Shown in pieces: positions 1 to 9,248 of a stretch of 64,000 nt of DNA (its first letter is position 1; every line of letters begins with the position of its first letter). The stretch spans positions 3,128,001 to 3,192,000 of the forward strand of contig NZ_AP022848.1 in the NCBI RefSeq assembly GCF_011764485.1, given 5' to 3'. The position numbers and the translations under genes were made by a program. The notes below the pieces were generated by a model. It was not told the DNA's origin. It was given only the letters and a program-made list of their open reading frames with translations, and ran no database searches. Origin of the DNA: Bosea sp. ANAM02. Lineage in GTDB: Bacteria > Pseudomonadota > Alphaproteobacteria > Rhizobiales > Beijerinckiaceae.

Positions 1-144
1 AAGCAGGGTGAGCGCATCCTGCTCGTCGAGGCGATGAAGACCTTCAACGACATCGTCGCGCCCCGCGCCGGCAAGGTCACGGCCATTCTGGTCGAAGACG
101 GCCAGCCGGTGGAGTACGGCGAGCCGCTGCTGGTGATCGAGTGA
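1..144 (+). CDS. accB: Biotin carboxyl carrier protein of acetyl-CoA carboxylase, 3' end
   Basis: The window opens inside this gene; only the last 47 codons are present, in frame 1. The biotinyl-domain motif EAMKTFNDI is visible and the biotin-accepting lysine is codon 37-39. The domain continues with [17 protein letters not shown] and stops at 142-144. The protein carries biotin between the biotin carboxylase and carboxyltransferase sites of acetyl-CoA carboxylase in fatty-acid synthesis. accC follows directly on the same strand, the usual accBC operon. Confidence 0.95.
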   Translation, partial: KQGERILLVEAMKTFNDIVAPRAGKVTAILVEDGQPVEYGEPLLVIE

Positions 145-185
145 GCGCGGCGCCTCGCGCCGCCGGGTCCGTTTCGGGTTTCAAG

Positions 186-1547
186 ATGTTCGACAAGATC
201 CTGATCGCCAATCGTGGAGAGATCGCGCTGCGCGTGCTGCGCGCGGCCAAGGAACTCGGCATCGCGACCGTCGCGGTGCATTCCACGGCCGATGCCAACG
301 CCATGCATGTGCGCCTCGCCGACGAGAGCGTCTGCATCGGCCCGCCGCCGGCCCGCGAGAGCTATCTCAACATCCCCGCCCTGATCGCGGCCTGCGAGAT
401 CACCGGCGCCGACGCGGTCCATCCCGGCTACGGCTTCCTCTCCGAGAACGCCCGCTTCGCCGATATCCTCGACCGGCACAACATCACCTTCATCGGCCCC
501 AAGGCCGAGCATATCCGCTCGATGGGCGACAAGATCGAGGCCAAGCGCACCGCCAAGCGCCTCGGCATCCCCTGCGTGCCGGGCTCCGAGGGCGGCGTCG
601 CCGACGAGGTCGAGGCCACGCGCATCATCCGCGAGATCGGCCTGCCCGTCATCATCAAGGCCGCCTCCGGCGGCGGCGGCAAGGGCATGAAGGTGGTTCG
701 CACCGAGGACGAGATCGCCGTCCTGCTCGCCACCGCCCGCAGCGAGGCCAAGGCCAATTTCGGCGACGACGCGGTCTATATCGAGAAATATCTCGAGAAG
801 CCGCGCCATATCGAGATTCAGGTGCTCGGCGACGGCCGCGGCAACGCCATCCATCTCGGCGAGCGCGACTGCTCTCTGCAACGCCGCCACCAGAAGGTCT
901 GGGAAGAAGGCCCCTCGCCCGCGCTGAACGCCGGCGAGCGCGACCGGATCGGCGAGATCTGCGCCAAGGCGATGCGCGAGCTGCAATATCGCGGCGCCGG
1001 CACGATCGAGTTCCTCTACGAGGACGGCGAGTTCTACTTCATCGAGATGAACACCCGCATCCAGGTCGAGCATCCCGTGACCGAGATGATCACCGGGATC
1101 GACCTCGTCAACGAGCAGATCCGCATCGCCGCGGGCGCGCCGCTCTCGCTCAAGCAGTCCGACATCGTCATCGAGGGCCATGCCATCGAGTGCCGGGTCA
1201 ATGCCGAGCATCACGCGACCTTCCGCCCCTCGCCCGGCAAGATCGCCTCGTTCCACACGCCGGGCGGCCTCGGCGTGCGCGTCGATTCGGCGGCCTATCA
1301 GGGCTACACGATCCCGCCGCATTACGATTCGCTGGTCGGCAAGCTGATCGTCCATGGCCGCAACCGCGACGAGTGCCTGATGCGCCTGCGCCGCTCGCTC
1401 GACGAGTTCGTCGTCGACGGCGTCGACACGACGCTGCCGCTGTTCCGCACGCTGGTGCGCAACCCGGACATCCTCAACGGCGATTACAACATCCACTGGC
1501 TCGAGAAATTCCTCGCCGCCGGCGGCATGGGCGAGCCGGAAGCCTGA
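186..1547 (+). CDS. accC: Biotin carboxylase subunit of acetyl-CoA carboxylase
   Basis: This 453-residue protein carboxylates biotin on AccB using ATP and bicarbonate. The N-terminus [14 protein letters not shown] is the canonical start of the family. The glycine-rich ATP loop GGGGKG is at residues 162-167, and [14 protein letters not shown] marks the ATP-grasp active site. Length is normal for AccC (about 450). The frame stays open upstream to a GTG at 141 that overlaps the accB stop, but the extra 15 residues are not family-like, so I chose ATG 186. A strong terminator follows, closing the accBC operon. Confidence 0.96.
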   Translation: MFDKILIANRGEIALRVLRAAKELGIATVAVHSTADANAMHVRLADESVCIGPPPARESYLNIPALIAACEITGADAVHPGYGFLSENARFADILDRHNITFIGPKAEHIRSMGDKIEAKRTAKRLGIPCVPGSEGGVADEVEATRIIREIGLPVIIKAASGGGGKGMKVVRTEDEIAVLLATARSEAKANFGDDAVYIEKYLEKPRHIEIQVLGDGRGNAIHLGERDCSLQRRHQKVWEEGPSPALNAGERDRIGEICAKAMRELQYRGAGTIEFLYEDGEFYFIEMNTRIQVEHPVTEMITGIDLVNEQIRIAAGAPLSLKQSDIVIEGHAIECRVNAEHHATFRPSPGKIASFHTPGGLGVRVDSAAYQGYTIPPHYDSLVGKLIVHGRNRDECLMRLRRSLDEFVVDGVDTTLPLFRTLVRNPDILNGDYNIHWLEKFLAAGGMGEPEA

Positions 1548-1573
1548 AGCTTCGGGCAATTCCTGAACCGAGA

Positions 1574-1604
1574 AAGCCCCTCGCGCTGCGAGGGGCTTTT
1601 TTCT
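1574..1604 (+). terminator. Rho-independent terminator of accBC
   Basis: An 11-bp perfect stem (AAGCCCCTCGC / GCGAGGGGCTT) with a GCT loop is followed by a T-rich tract. It lies 26 bases after the accC stop. Confidence 0.92.
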
Positions 1605-1632
1605 TGTCAATGCCCTCTACTCAAAACCGCGG

Positions 1633-1737
1633 GTCATCCCGGGTGGAGCAAAGCGCAGACCCGGGATCCATGCCAGAGCGCTTCCGATAGAGGTTCAGGA
1701 ATGGATCCCGGGTCTCCCTATGGTCGCCCGGGATGAC
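1633..1737. repeat. Dispersed palindromic repeat, CGTCAT-type, copy 1
   Basis: An imperfect palindrome beginning GTCATCCCGGG and ending CCCGGGATGAC, with an internal ACCCGGGATCCAT and ATGGATCCCGGGT pair. It lies between the convergent accC and M20 peptidase genes. Related elements recur at 12923, 19034, 26130, 26718, 51699, 57918, 59464 and 63290. Confidence 0.8.
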
Positions 1738-1776
1738 ACGCGTTTCCTTTGAAAGCCGAGAGCGCAACGCGGCGTC

Positions 1777-2889
1777 TCAGATCGCCTCCAGAAGGCCCTT
1801 CATCAGCGCCTGACGCGGCACGATCGAGGAGATCAGCCCGTATTCCTGCAGCGTATGGGCGCCGTCACCGTCGATGCCGAGTCCGTCGAGGGTCGGCACG
1901 CCGAGCGCGGCGGTGAAGTTGCCGTCCGAGCCGCCGCCCGTCATCGGGCAATCCTGCAGATCGAAGCCGACATCGGCGGCAACCTTGCGCGCCAGCTCGA
2001 ACAGATCCGCGACCTCCGCCGACTTCTCGTAGGGCGGCCGGTTCATGCCGCCGGTGATGCGCAGCGCGACATCGGGATCATGCGGCTTCAGGCTGAGGAT
2101 GCGGTTCTCCATCATCGTGCCGTCGGCGAGCGTGGTGACGCGGCAATCGACGCTGAACCAGGCATGCTGCGGGATGACGTTCGCCGCCGTGCCGCCGCCG
2201 ACCAGCGCGACGCTGGTGGTGATGCCGCGCGCATAATCGGTCATGCCCTCGATCGCGAGGATCTGGTGCGCCGCCTCGCGGATGGCACTGCGCCCGTCGG
2301 CATGTTTCGAGCCGGCATGGGCCGGGCGCCCCTCCAGCCTGACGTCGAAGCGGCCGACGCCCTTGCGGGCCGTGACGATCCTGCCGCCCTGCCGCGCCGG
2401 CTCGGTGACGAGCACGGCCTTGGAGCCCCTCCCGATCTCCTCGATCAACGCGCGGCTGGTCGGCGAGCCGATCTCCTCGTCCGGCGTGAACAGGAAGACC
2501 ATCGGCCGCCTGGCCGAGCCTGCGGCCGCGACCTGCTTGAAGGCCTGCAGGGCGAGCCAGGCGCCGCCCTTCATGTCGTAGACGCCGGGGCCGTAGAGCC
2601 TGTCGCCGTCGATCCTGACCGGTAGCTCCTTCGCGCTGGTGCCGACCGGATGGACCGTGTCGAGATGTGACATCACGGCGACGCCGGGCTGGCCATTGTC
2701 GAGGCCTGCGCGCAGCACGACCGTGTCGCCCAGCCCATCGCGGCCAGGAATGCGCTCGACCGCGATCGGCAGCCCCGCGACGTCCTTCTGGACGAGGTCC
2801 ATCATGCCGTTAAGGCCGGCGGGATGGCTGGTCGGACTTTCGAGCGCGACCCAGACGGAGAGCGCGGCGGCGGCTTCTTGCTGATTCAT
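1777..2889 (-). CDS. M20-family metallopeptidase (glutamate carboxypeptidase / ArgE-DapE-like)
   Basis: A 370-residue zinc hydrolase of the M20 family, which cleaves peptide or amide bonds next to a carboxylate. Metal-site motifs appear in order: HLDTVHP, GVYDMKGG (bridging Asp), DEEIGS (catalytic Glu pair) and a C-terminal GAHTLQEY histidine. GGGSDGNF is also typical. The pattern is closest to carboxypeptidase G2-like members, but substrate cannot be read from sequence. The start MNQQEAAAALS was chosen because the upstream open frame (to 3207) is arginine-rich and not family-like. It is a single gene, convergent with accC. Confidence 0.85.
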   Translation of the reverse strand: MNQQEAAAALSVWVALESPTSHPAGLNGMMDLVQKDVAGLPIAVERIPGRDGLGDTVVLRAGLDNGQPGVAVMSHLDTVHPVGTSAKELPVRIDGDRLYGPGVYDMKGGAWLALQAFKQVAAAGSARRPMVFLFTPDEEIGSPTSRALIEEIGRGSKAVLVTEPARQGGRIVTARKGVGRFDVRLEGRPAHAGSKHADGRSAIREAAHQILAIEGMTDYARGITTSVALVGGGTAANVIPQHAWFSVDCRVTTLADGTMMENRILSLKPHDPDVALRITGGMNRPPYEKSAEVADLFELARKVAADVGFDLQDCPMTGGGSDGNFTAALGVPTLDGLGIDGDGAHTLQEYGLISSIVPRQALMKGLLEAI

Positions 2890-3257
2890 GGCGCGATGTT
2901 CTTCGAAGAAGCCCCTGGCACGCAAGGCTGCACCCATGCGTGACGCACAGGCCGGGGCCGCCCTCCCGTCTCGCGGCCGAGCAGACTGTCGCGCGAGCAT
3001 GAAGCATCGGGTCGCATCGCCGTCCGCCCTCCTGTTCGAGCCCGAACAACGGCATTTCCCGCCGCTCGCCGCCTGCCTTCTTGCATCGATCGATCGCGAA
3101 AGGCGCGACGATATGCGGGAGAACAGGACGCGAAACGTGGTTGCCGACGTTTCTGTGAAGCGTTTTGCACTGCAAGCGAATTCTGCTCTTGCCAAGCCGG
3201 ATCGCATTGATTAGACCCCGGCTCACCAACGCGGCGCAGCACACAGCGCCCCGTCGT
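2890..3257. other. Intergenic region, no gene seen
   Basis: This gap lies upstream of the minus-strand M20 peptidase and of tRNA-Gln. Open frames here on either strand are low in hydrophobic patterning and match no family I know. It presumably holds the promoters of both flanking genes, but I cannot point to clear -35/-10 boxes. Confidence 0.5.
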
Positions 3258-3331
3258 TGGGGGATCGTCTAACGGTAGGACCCCAGACTCTGACTCTGGT
3301 TGTCTAGGTTCGAATCCTAGTCCCCCAGCCA
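3258..3331 (+). tRNA. tRNA-Gln (anticodon CTG)
   Basis: Cloverleaf folds by eye: acceptor TGGGGGA/TCCCCCA, anticodon stem CCAGA/TCTGG around loop CTCTGAC (anticodon CTG at 3290-3292), T-arm with GGTTCGAATCC, discriminator G and an encoded CCA at 3329-3331. Confidence 0.95.
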
Positions 3332-3635
3332 CTCGCGTGTGGCTGACGCTCAAGTAAAATAAATCCTGTATCGGGTGCACTCCGCTCGCCGTCGGCACCG
3401 AGGGGAGATTCGCATGCTCGCACGCGCCTCGCGCCTGGTGCCGGGCGCGCTGTCAGGCTGGGTAAGCTTGGAGGCGAAAGCTCCGCAATTGTTGCTGCTA
3501 CGCGCCGGGCGGAGATGCCTGACACTCTCCATGCTCGGCGGCAGAACGGCTCTACCCGAACAATGAAACGCCGAGACCGCCCGCTGGCGGGCTACAAACC
3601 TCGACGACCTTAGGCCGGCTCCGGCAGGGCCTGAA
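3332..3635. other. Intergenic region between tRNA-Gln and guaA
   Basis: No convincing gene. A short hairpin GCCCGC-TG-GCGGGC lies at 3579-3592, about 45 bases beyond the guaA stop. It may help end the guaA transcript, although no clear T tract follows on the minus strand. The remainder shows no repeat that I can match elsewhere in the window. Confidence 0.45.
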
Positions 3636-5204
3636 TCATTCCCACTCGATCGTGCCGGGAGGCTTGGACGTCACGTCGTAGACGACGCGGTTGATGCCCT
3701 TGACCTCGTTGATGATGCGGGTCGCGGCGCGGCCGAGGAAGTTCATGTCGAAGGGATAGAAATCCGCCGTCATGCCGTCGACCGAAGTCACGGCGCGGAG
3801 CGCGCAGACATGGTCGTAGGTCCGGTAGTCACCCATCACGCCGACGGTGCGCACCGGCAGCAGCACGGCGAAGGCCTGCCAGATCACATCGTAAAGGCCG
3901 GCCTTGCGGATCTCGTCGAGATAGATCGCATCCGCCTTGCGCAGGATGTCGAGCTTCTCCTTGGTGATCTCGCCGGGGCAGCGGATGGCGAGGCCCGGCC
4001 CCGGGAAAGGATGGCGGCCGACGAAGGCCTCGGGCAGGCCGAGCTCGCGGCCGAGCACGCGAACCTCGTCCTTGAAGAGCTCGCGCAGCGGCTCGACGAG
4101 CTTCATCTTCATGCGCTCTGGCAGGCCGCCGACATTGTGGTGGCTCTTGATCGTCACCGAAGGTCCACCGGAGAAGGAGACGCTCTCGATCACGTCGGGA
4201 TAGAGCGTGCCCTGGGCCAGGAAATCGGCGCCGCCGAGCTTGGCGGCCTCGGCATCGAAAACGTCGATGAAGAGCCGGCCGATGGTCTTGCGCTTGGCCT
4301 CCGGATCGGCGCCGCACTTGGCGAGCTCGGAGAGGAAAAGCTCTTCGGCCTCAACATGGACCAGGGGGATGTTGTAGTGATCCCTGAACAGGCGGACGAC
4401 CTCTTCGGCCTCGTTCATCCGCATCAGGCCGTGATCGACGAAGACGCAGGTGAGCTGGTCGCCGATCGCCTCATGGATCAGCACGGCCGCCACCGCCGAG
4501 TCGACGCCGCCGGACAGCCCGCAGATGACGCGGCCGGCGCCGACCTGCTCGCGGATCTTCTTCTGCATCTCGGACCGATAGGCCGACATGCTCCAGTCCG
4601 GCTTGCAGCCGCAGATCGCGACGACGAAGTTGCGCAGGAGCTTGCCGCCGTCGGGAGTGTGGACCACCTCTGGGTGGAACATCGTCGTATAGAAGCGCCG
4701 CTCCTCGTCGCTCGCCACGGCATAAGGGGCGTTCTCCGAGGTCGCCTTGACGGTGAAGCCGGCCGGGAGCTGCGTGACCCGGTCGCCATGGCTCATCCAG
4801 ACCGGATAACGGCCGCCCTCCTCCCAGACGCCCTCGAACAGCGCCGAGGGGGTAACGATCTCGACATCGGCGCGACCGAATTCGGCAGCGTGCCCGCCCT
4901 CGACCTTGCCACCGAGCTGATGGGCCATGGTCTGCTGGCCATAGCAGATGCCCATCAGCGGGATATTGGCCGAGAAGACCGCCTCGGGAGCGCGCGGGCT
5001 GCCCTCGTCCGGCACCGAGGCCGGGCCGCCCGAGAAGATCACGCCCTTCGGCTTCATGCGGGCGAAAGCCTCGGAAGCGGACTGGAACGGGGCGATCTCG
5101 CAATAAACGCCGATCTCGCGGATGCGACGCGCGATGAGCTGCGTCACCTGCGAGCCGAAATCGATGATGAGGATGGAGTCGTGATGGGGCTGAGCGCTCG
5201 TCAT
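3636..5204 (-). CDS. guaA: GMP synthase (glutamine-hydrolysing)
   Basis: This 522-residue enzyme makes GMP from XMP with glutamine and ATP. The N-terminal class I glutamine amidotransferase has its nucleophile in GICYGQQ (Cys87) and the partner HPE at about residue 177. The ATP-pyrophosphatase loop SGGVDS is at residues 231-236. The C-terminal dimerisation domain ends in the usual KPPGTIEWE. Length is standard. guaB, the preceding pathway step, lies 43 kb away in this window. Upstream, a large palindromic repeat (5253-5540) separates it from rsmB. Confidence 0.97.
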   Translation of the reverse strand: MTSAQPHHDSILIIDFGSQVTQLIARRIREIGVYCEIAPFQSASEAFARMKPKGVIFSGGPASVPDEGSPRAPEAVFSANIPLMGICYGQQTMAHQLGGKVEGGHAAEFGRADVEIVTPSALFEGVWEEGGRYPVWMSHGDRVTQLPAGFTVKATSENAPYAVASDEERRFYTTMFHPEVVHTPDGGKLLRNFVVAICGCKPDWSMSAYRSEMQKKIREQVGAGRVICGLSGGVDSAVAAVLIHEAIGDQLTCVFVDHGLMRMNEAEEVVRLFRDHYNIPLVHVEAEELFLSELAKCGADPEAKRKTIGRLFIDVFDAEAAKLGGADFLAQGTLYPDVIESVSFSGGPSVTIKSHHNVGGLPERMKMKLVEPLRELFKDEVRVLGRELGLPEAFVGRHPFPGPGLAIRCPGEITKEKLDILRKADAIYLDEIRKAGLYDVIWQAFAVLLPVRTVGVMGDYRTYDHVCALRAVTSVDGMTADFYPFDMNFLGRAATRIINEVKGINRVVYDVTSKPPGTIEWE

Positions 5205-5252
5205 CGCGCTCCGTTAATGGATCGCGCGAGGCGACGCAACGGCGGCGACCGA

Positions 5253-5540
5253 CTAAGAGCCTCTAACAAAATCCGGAGGGGTCTCGACGCCGGCAATTCG
5301 TCCGCTCCGCCAGGAGCGGGGTGAAGCCGATACCGTTGGTATCGGCAAGCGCCGCGACGCCGCGGGCGGCCGAATTCCCGGCGCCGAAGGTGGGCATTGG
5401 AGGGCCGCCTGCGGCGTCGGAACGACTTGCCGATATCGAAAGATATCGGCTGCGCGCTCCTCCTGGCATCCGTCTCCTCCTGGCATCCGTCTCCTCCAAA
5501 GCCCATCGAGACCCCTCCGGATTTTGTTAGAGGCTCTTAG
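5253..5540. repeat. Large palindromic intergenic element, copy A (288 bp)
   Basis: Perfect 35-bp inverted termini lie at 5253-5287 and 5506-5540 (outer bases CTAAGAGCCTCTAAC). Inside are the hairpins CCGCTCC/GGAGCGG, GCCGATACC-GTT-GGTATCGGC (5326-5346) and GCCGATATC-GAAA-GATATCGGC, and a 17-bp tandem duplication at 5457-5490. The right terminus overlaps the last codons and stop of rsmB. The hairpin core GCCGATAC...GTATCGGCAAGCG is shared with the elements at 15375 and 33298. There is no ORF of note and no transposase. Confidence 0.85.
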
Positions 5541-6834
5541 TCCCGCGCCGGAGGCAGGCCAGATAGAACCCGTCCGTGCCGGTGCGGCGCGGCGAGAGCT
5601 GCAGGCCATGAGCCGTGCCGAAGCGGGCGAGCAGGGAGAAATCGCTCTCGGCGCCCTTGAGCACGTCGATGGGCGCCAGGACAGAGAAGCCCGGATGCTT
5701 GCCGAGGAAGGCGCTGATCGCCTCGTCATTCTCCTCCGGCAGCACCGAACAGGTGATGTAGGCGATGCGGCCGCCCGGCTTCACCAGCCTGCCGGCCCGC
5801 GCCAGCACCTCCGCCTGATCCTTGATGCGCTCGGCCAGCGCACCGGGGCGCACGCGCCATTTGGCATCCGGATTGCGCCGCCAGGTGCCGGAGCCGGTGC
5901 AGGGCGCATCGACCAGCACGAGATCGACCTGGCCGGCGATATCGGCGAAAGGCTCATGGCCGCGCGAACGGGGAATGCGGACCTCGACGATACCGGCGCC
6001 CGAGCGCGCCAGCCGGTCGTGCAGCGGCGCGAGGCGGCGGCTGTCGAGGTCGGTGGCGTAGAGGCTGCCGCGATCGGCCATGAGCGCGGCCAGCGCCAGC
6101 GTCTTGCCCCCTGCCCCGGCGCAGAGATCGATCACGGTCTGACCGGGCTTTGCGCCGGCCAGCAAGGTCACGAGCTGCGAGCCTTCGTCCTGGACCTCGA
6201 AGGCGCCGGCGAAGAAGCCTGGCTCGGTCTGGAGCGAGGGGCCGCGGCCGTCATGCCCGGGCTGGAAGCGCAACGCGTCCGGCGACCAGGGCGCGGGCTC
6301 CGGCTGGAGATGGGCGAGATCCCTGAGCACGGCGTCGCGGCCCGCCTTGAGGCGATTGACGCGCAGGTCGATCGGCGCGCGGGCAGCCAGCGCCTCGCCC
6401 TCGGCAATGGCCGCCTCGCCCAAGCCGGCGCGGAAGGAGGGCCAGAGCCATTCCGGCACGTCGGCCTGCACCCAATCCGGCGCGCCTTCGACCGAGAAGG
6501 CGGTGAGCAGCGCGGTCTCGTCGTCGCTCAGCGGCTGCGGTGCGTGGTTCTCGCCGGAGCAGAGTTCCGCGATCTCGGCGACGCCCATCCCGCGCAAGCC
6601 GGCGAGCATGCCGAGAACGAGCGCGCGCGGCGTCTCGGAGGCCATCGCATAGCTCGACGAAGCCTTGCGCCTGAGCGCGTCATAGACCAGCGAGGCGATC
6701 GCGGCCCGGTCCTTCGAGCCGGCGAAGCGGCGCGACAGGCCCCAGTCCTTGAGCGAGTCGGCGGCCGGACGGCGGCGCTCGACGATATCCTGCAGCACCT
6801 CGATGGCGGCGCTGATCCGGGCGGCTGGGGTCAT
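5527..6834 (-). CDS. rsmB: RsmB/NOP-family 16S rRNA (cytosine-5)-methyltransferase
   Basis: A 435-residue SAM-dependent RNA m5C methyltransferase. An N-terminal NusB-like helical domain (PAARISAAIEVLQDI) precedes the catalytic domain. The SAM loop is VIDLCAGAGGKTLA, and the two cysteine motifs are DAPCTGSGTW and ITCSVLPEEN. E. coli RsmB modifies C967 of 16S rRNA; the same target is inferred, and a paralogous NOP2/Sun enzyme is possible. The last four codons and stop (TKSL*) lie inside the inverted terminus of repeat copy A, so the original 3' end may have been replaced. Confidence 0.85.
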   Translation of the reverse strand: MTPAARISAAIEVLQDIVERRRPAADSLKDWGLSRRFAGSKDRAAIASLVYDALRRKASSSYAMASETPRALVLGMLAGLRGMGVAEIAELCSGENHAPQPLSDDETALLTAFSVEGAPDWVQADVPEWLWPSFRAGLGEAAIAEGEALAARAPIDLRVNRLKAGRDAVLRDLAHLQPEPAPWSPDALRFQPGHDGRGPSLQTEPGFFAGAFEVQDEGSQLVTLLAGAKPGQTVIDLCAGAGGKTLALAALMADRGSLYATDLDSRRLAPLHDRLARSGAGIVEVRIPRSRGHEPFADIAGQVDLVLVDAPCTGSGTWRRNPDAKWRVRPGALAERIKDQAEVLARAGRLVKPGGRIAYITCSVLPEENDEAISAFLGKHPGFSVLAPIDVLKGAESDFSLLARFGTAHGLQLSPRRTGTDGFYLACLRRGTKSL

Positions 6835-7017
6835 GACGCTTCAATCCTGGCACGGCCGGACGCGCTCCGGAATGCCGCCAAACGAGGCCGAATTGCTTTC
6901 GACCGATTCAAACATGACGCCGGGACATGAAGGACCCGGCGCCACGCTCTTGACGCGGTCGTTTCACAAGCGGAAAGACGATGCAACCGCATGTCGCGGC
7001 CAACGGGATATCCACAC

Positions 7018-7155
7018 ATGAAAAGCGCCAGCCGCATCCTGATCCTGAGCCTCGTCGCGCTCGGCCTCGCCGCCTGCGCCACCCAGCAGCCGGATTATAC
7101 CCCGCCGGCCTCCAAGCGCCTCGACGCCAAGACCACGCTCGAGAACCGCCGCTGA
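7018..7155 (+). CDS. Small lipoprotein, 45 residues
   Basis: The ORF starts at ATG 7018, with a weak GGGAT ribosome site about 9 bases upstream. It encodes a signal peptide (MKSASRILILSLVALGL) with the lipobox LAAC, so the mature protein would begin at Cys21 and be about 25 residues (ATQQPDYTPPASKR...). It resembles the short lipoproteins annotated in many alphaproteobacteria; function is unknown. It is divergent from rsmB, and a GC-rich hairpin (7217-7244) follows. It is short, but the intact lipobox and good codon use support it. Confidence 0.7.
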   Translation: MKSASRILILSLVALGLAACATQQPDYTPPASKRLDAKTTLENRR

Positions 7156-7216
7156 GATTTGCGCGGATCGGGAGGGCGGCACCAGGCAGCCCCTGCCCGC
7201 GCCGGCGCTCGAAGAA

Positions 7217-7244
7217 AGCCCGCTTCGGCCTGCCGAGGCGGGCT
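7217..7244 (+). terminator. GC-rich hairpin, probable terminator of the small lipoprotein gene
   Basis: Stem AGCCCGCTTCGGC / GCCGAGGCGGGCT with a 2-base loop and one G-T pair. It is followed by CGTCGGTTTGG, only weakly T-rich. Confidence 0.5.
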
Positions 7245-7356
7245 CGTCGGTTTGGTGCAGCCACGAACGCGCTTCAAATCTAATCGCAGGCCTTCATGGC
7301 CGTGTCATATCGAGCGCCCTAAGGTCCCGCGCATTTCCGCTGGACCAGGCCCGATC

Positions 7357-8517
7357 ATGACAAAGCATGTCCTTCTCTCGACGACGCTTCTTGCCGCTTT
7401 GACCTTGCAGGCCCCGGCAGCATTCGCGCAGGCGGCTCCGACGCTGTCGGGCCAGAGGCCGCTCGTCATCGCCCATCGCGGCGCCAGCGGCTATCTGCCG
7501 GAGCATACGATCGAGGGTTACAAGCTCGCGATCCAGCAGGGCGCGGATTTCATCGAGCCGGACCTCGTCTCGACCAGGGACGGCGTGCTGATCGTCCGCC
7601 ACGAGCCGATGCTATCAGGCACGACCGATGTCGCCGAGCGCCCGGAATTCGCCAGTCGCAAGACCACCCGCAGGGTCGACGGCGTCGATACCACCGACTG
7701 GTTCGCCAACGACTTCACCGCCGCCGAAATCAAGACGCTCAGGGCCAGGCAGGCCTTCGCCGATCGCGACCAATCGCATAACGGCAAATACCAGATCCCG
7801 ACCTTCCAGGAGGTGATCGACCTCGCCAAGGCGGAGGGCGCCCGCACCGGTCGCACCATCGGCATCTATCCCGAGACCAAGCACCCGACCTATCACGCCG
7901 CGCTCGGCCTCGCCTTCGAGGACAAGCTCTTGGACATGCTCAAGGCCGCCGGCTGGACCGACAAGACCGCTCCGGTCTTCATCCAGAGCTTCGAGACCGC
8001 GAACCTGAAATACCTGCGCCCGAAGACGCAGTTGCGCCTGGTCCAGCTCGTCGACGGCGACGGCGTCGGCAAGGACGGCAAGGTCACGCTTGCCGCACCT
8101 TTCGACCGGCCCTATGACTTCGCCGTGCTCGGCGACAAGCGGACCTTCCAGGACATGCTCTCGGCCGAGGGCCTCAAGGAGATCGCGACCTATGCCGACG
8201 GTGTCGGACCGTGGAAGCCCTATCTGATCGGCGCCATGCAGACGATCGGCGCCGACGGCAAGCCGCAGGACCTCAATGGCGACGGCGCGATCGACGAGCG
8301 CGACCGGACGCTGATCGCTCCGACCGACGTGGTGAAGGATGCCCATGCGGCCGGGCTCCTGGTCCATAGCTGGACCTTCCGCAGCGAGGCCAAACGGCTG
8401 GCCTCCGATTTCAAGGGCGATGCCGGCGCCGAGTACAAGGCCTTCTTCGCCCTCGGGCTCGACGGGCTATTCTCGGACTTCCCGGATCAGGCCGTGAAGG
8501 CGCGCGACGGGAAGTAG
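7357..8517 (+). CDS. glpQ: Periplasmic glycerophosphodiester phosphodiesterase
   Basis: A 386-residue protein with a cleavable signal peptide ending AAFAQ. It hydrolyses glycerophosphodiesters to glycerol-3-phosphate and an alcohol in the periplasm. The GDPD signature [13 protein letters not shown] (catalytic His) follows the signal peptide, and the metal/active-site pattern [19 protein letters not shown] comes next. Length matches the GlpQ (long, periplasmic) class. ATG 7357 gives a proper signal peptide; the frame is open further upstream but the extension is unlikely. glpK lies elsewhere in the window, not adjacent. Confidence 0.9.
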   Translation: MTKHVLLSTTLLAALTLQAPAAFAQAAPTLSGQRPLVIAHRGASGYLPEHTIEGYKLAIQQGADFIEPDLVSTRDGVLIVRHEPMLSGTTDVAERPEFASRKTTRRVDGVDTTDWFANDFTAAEIKTLRARQAFADRDQSHNGKYQIPTFQEVIDLAKAEGARTGRTIGIYPETKHPTYHAALGLAFEDKLLDMLKAAGWTDKTAPVFIQSFETANLKYLRPKTQLRLVQLVDGDGVGKDGKVTLAAPFDRPYDFAVLGDKRTFQDMLSAEGLKEIATYADGVGPWKPYLIGAMQTIGADGKPQDLNGDGAIDERDRTLIAPTDVVKDAHAAGLLVHSWTFRSEAKRLASDFKGDAGAEYKAFFALGLDGLFSDFPDQAVKARDGK

Positions 8518-9056
8518 GTCTCCGACCATGGGAAGGTCCGCGGCGCGCTGCGTCAGGGACCTTTTGCATGAGCGGCTGTTGGCCTCCCCCGTGACAAAAC
8601 TTGATCACAGATGCGGGTGGTCCGGCGCAGACGCAGTGCGCAATTCCGCACCCGATCGCCATCCCGGAAGGCAGCGGCGCGCAGGACAGCCAGGCGCCGA
8701 GCGTCAGGTGCGCCACTCAGCGCGGCGAGCGGCTTACCCAGCCCTTCTCCACGGAACTCTTCGCCGCGATCACAGGTAGCGACGCAAGTGCCCTCGCCGG
8801 CATGGATCATACGCCGCGCGGTCCATTCTTCGGCGGTGATGCGAGCGGTATCCGAAGCCCCTGTCGGATGGCGACCGAGCGCGAGCAGGCATGGAAGCGG
8901 CCTGCAGGCGGGCCGGAACGATAGTACGGAAGAGCTCGCTCAGCATGTCCATCAAAAGCGAGCCGCCCGATAACGAAGTGCGCTCAAATCTCAAACGCAC
9001 CGGATCATCCGCTTCCAGCGGATTCTGATAAACGTATGCTAAGTCTTTGAACAAAA
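8518..9056. other. 539-base region without a clear gene; possible gene remnant
   Basis: On the minus strand, a frame from 9054 begins MFKDLAYVYQNPLEADDP and runs to 8770. A second frame over about 8553-8870 (ITAEEWTARRMIHAGEGT...) looks more protein-like but carries stops upstream. A frameshift near 8880 would join them. I do not recognise either, and overlapping plus-strand frames are equally long. Either a decayed short gene or non-coding DNA beside the tRNA-Asp gene. Confidence 0.3.
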
Positions 9057-9133
9057 TGGCGCGGGCGACGGGGCTCGAACCCGCGACCTCCGGCGTGACA
9101 GGCCGGCACTCTAACCAACTGAGCTACGCCCGC
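9057..9133 (-). tRNA. tRNA-Asp (anticodon GTC)
   Basis: Minus-strand cloverleaf starting GCGGGCG at 9133. Anticodon stem CCGGC/GCCGG encloses CTGTCAC (GTC). The T-loop is GGGTTCGAGCCC, the acceptor closes with CGCCCGC, and CCA is encoded at 9057-9059. Confidence 0.96.
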
Positions 9134-9248
9134 GCTGGGCGGCTGAGGCTTTCGCCGTCAGCGACGTGGTGAGTATTGCCCCCGGCCTGAAGTGTCAAGC
9201 GAGTGTCGCCGGCAAATTCACGCCTGGGGAAAAATATCCTCGCTCGAC

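Noticed and set aside
5457..5497. Possible CRISPR-like tandem repeat
   Set aside because: Only two 17-bp units plus a 7-base remainder with no spacers; it is a tandem duplication inside the large palindrome.
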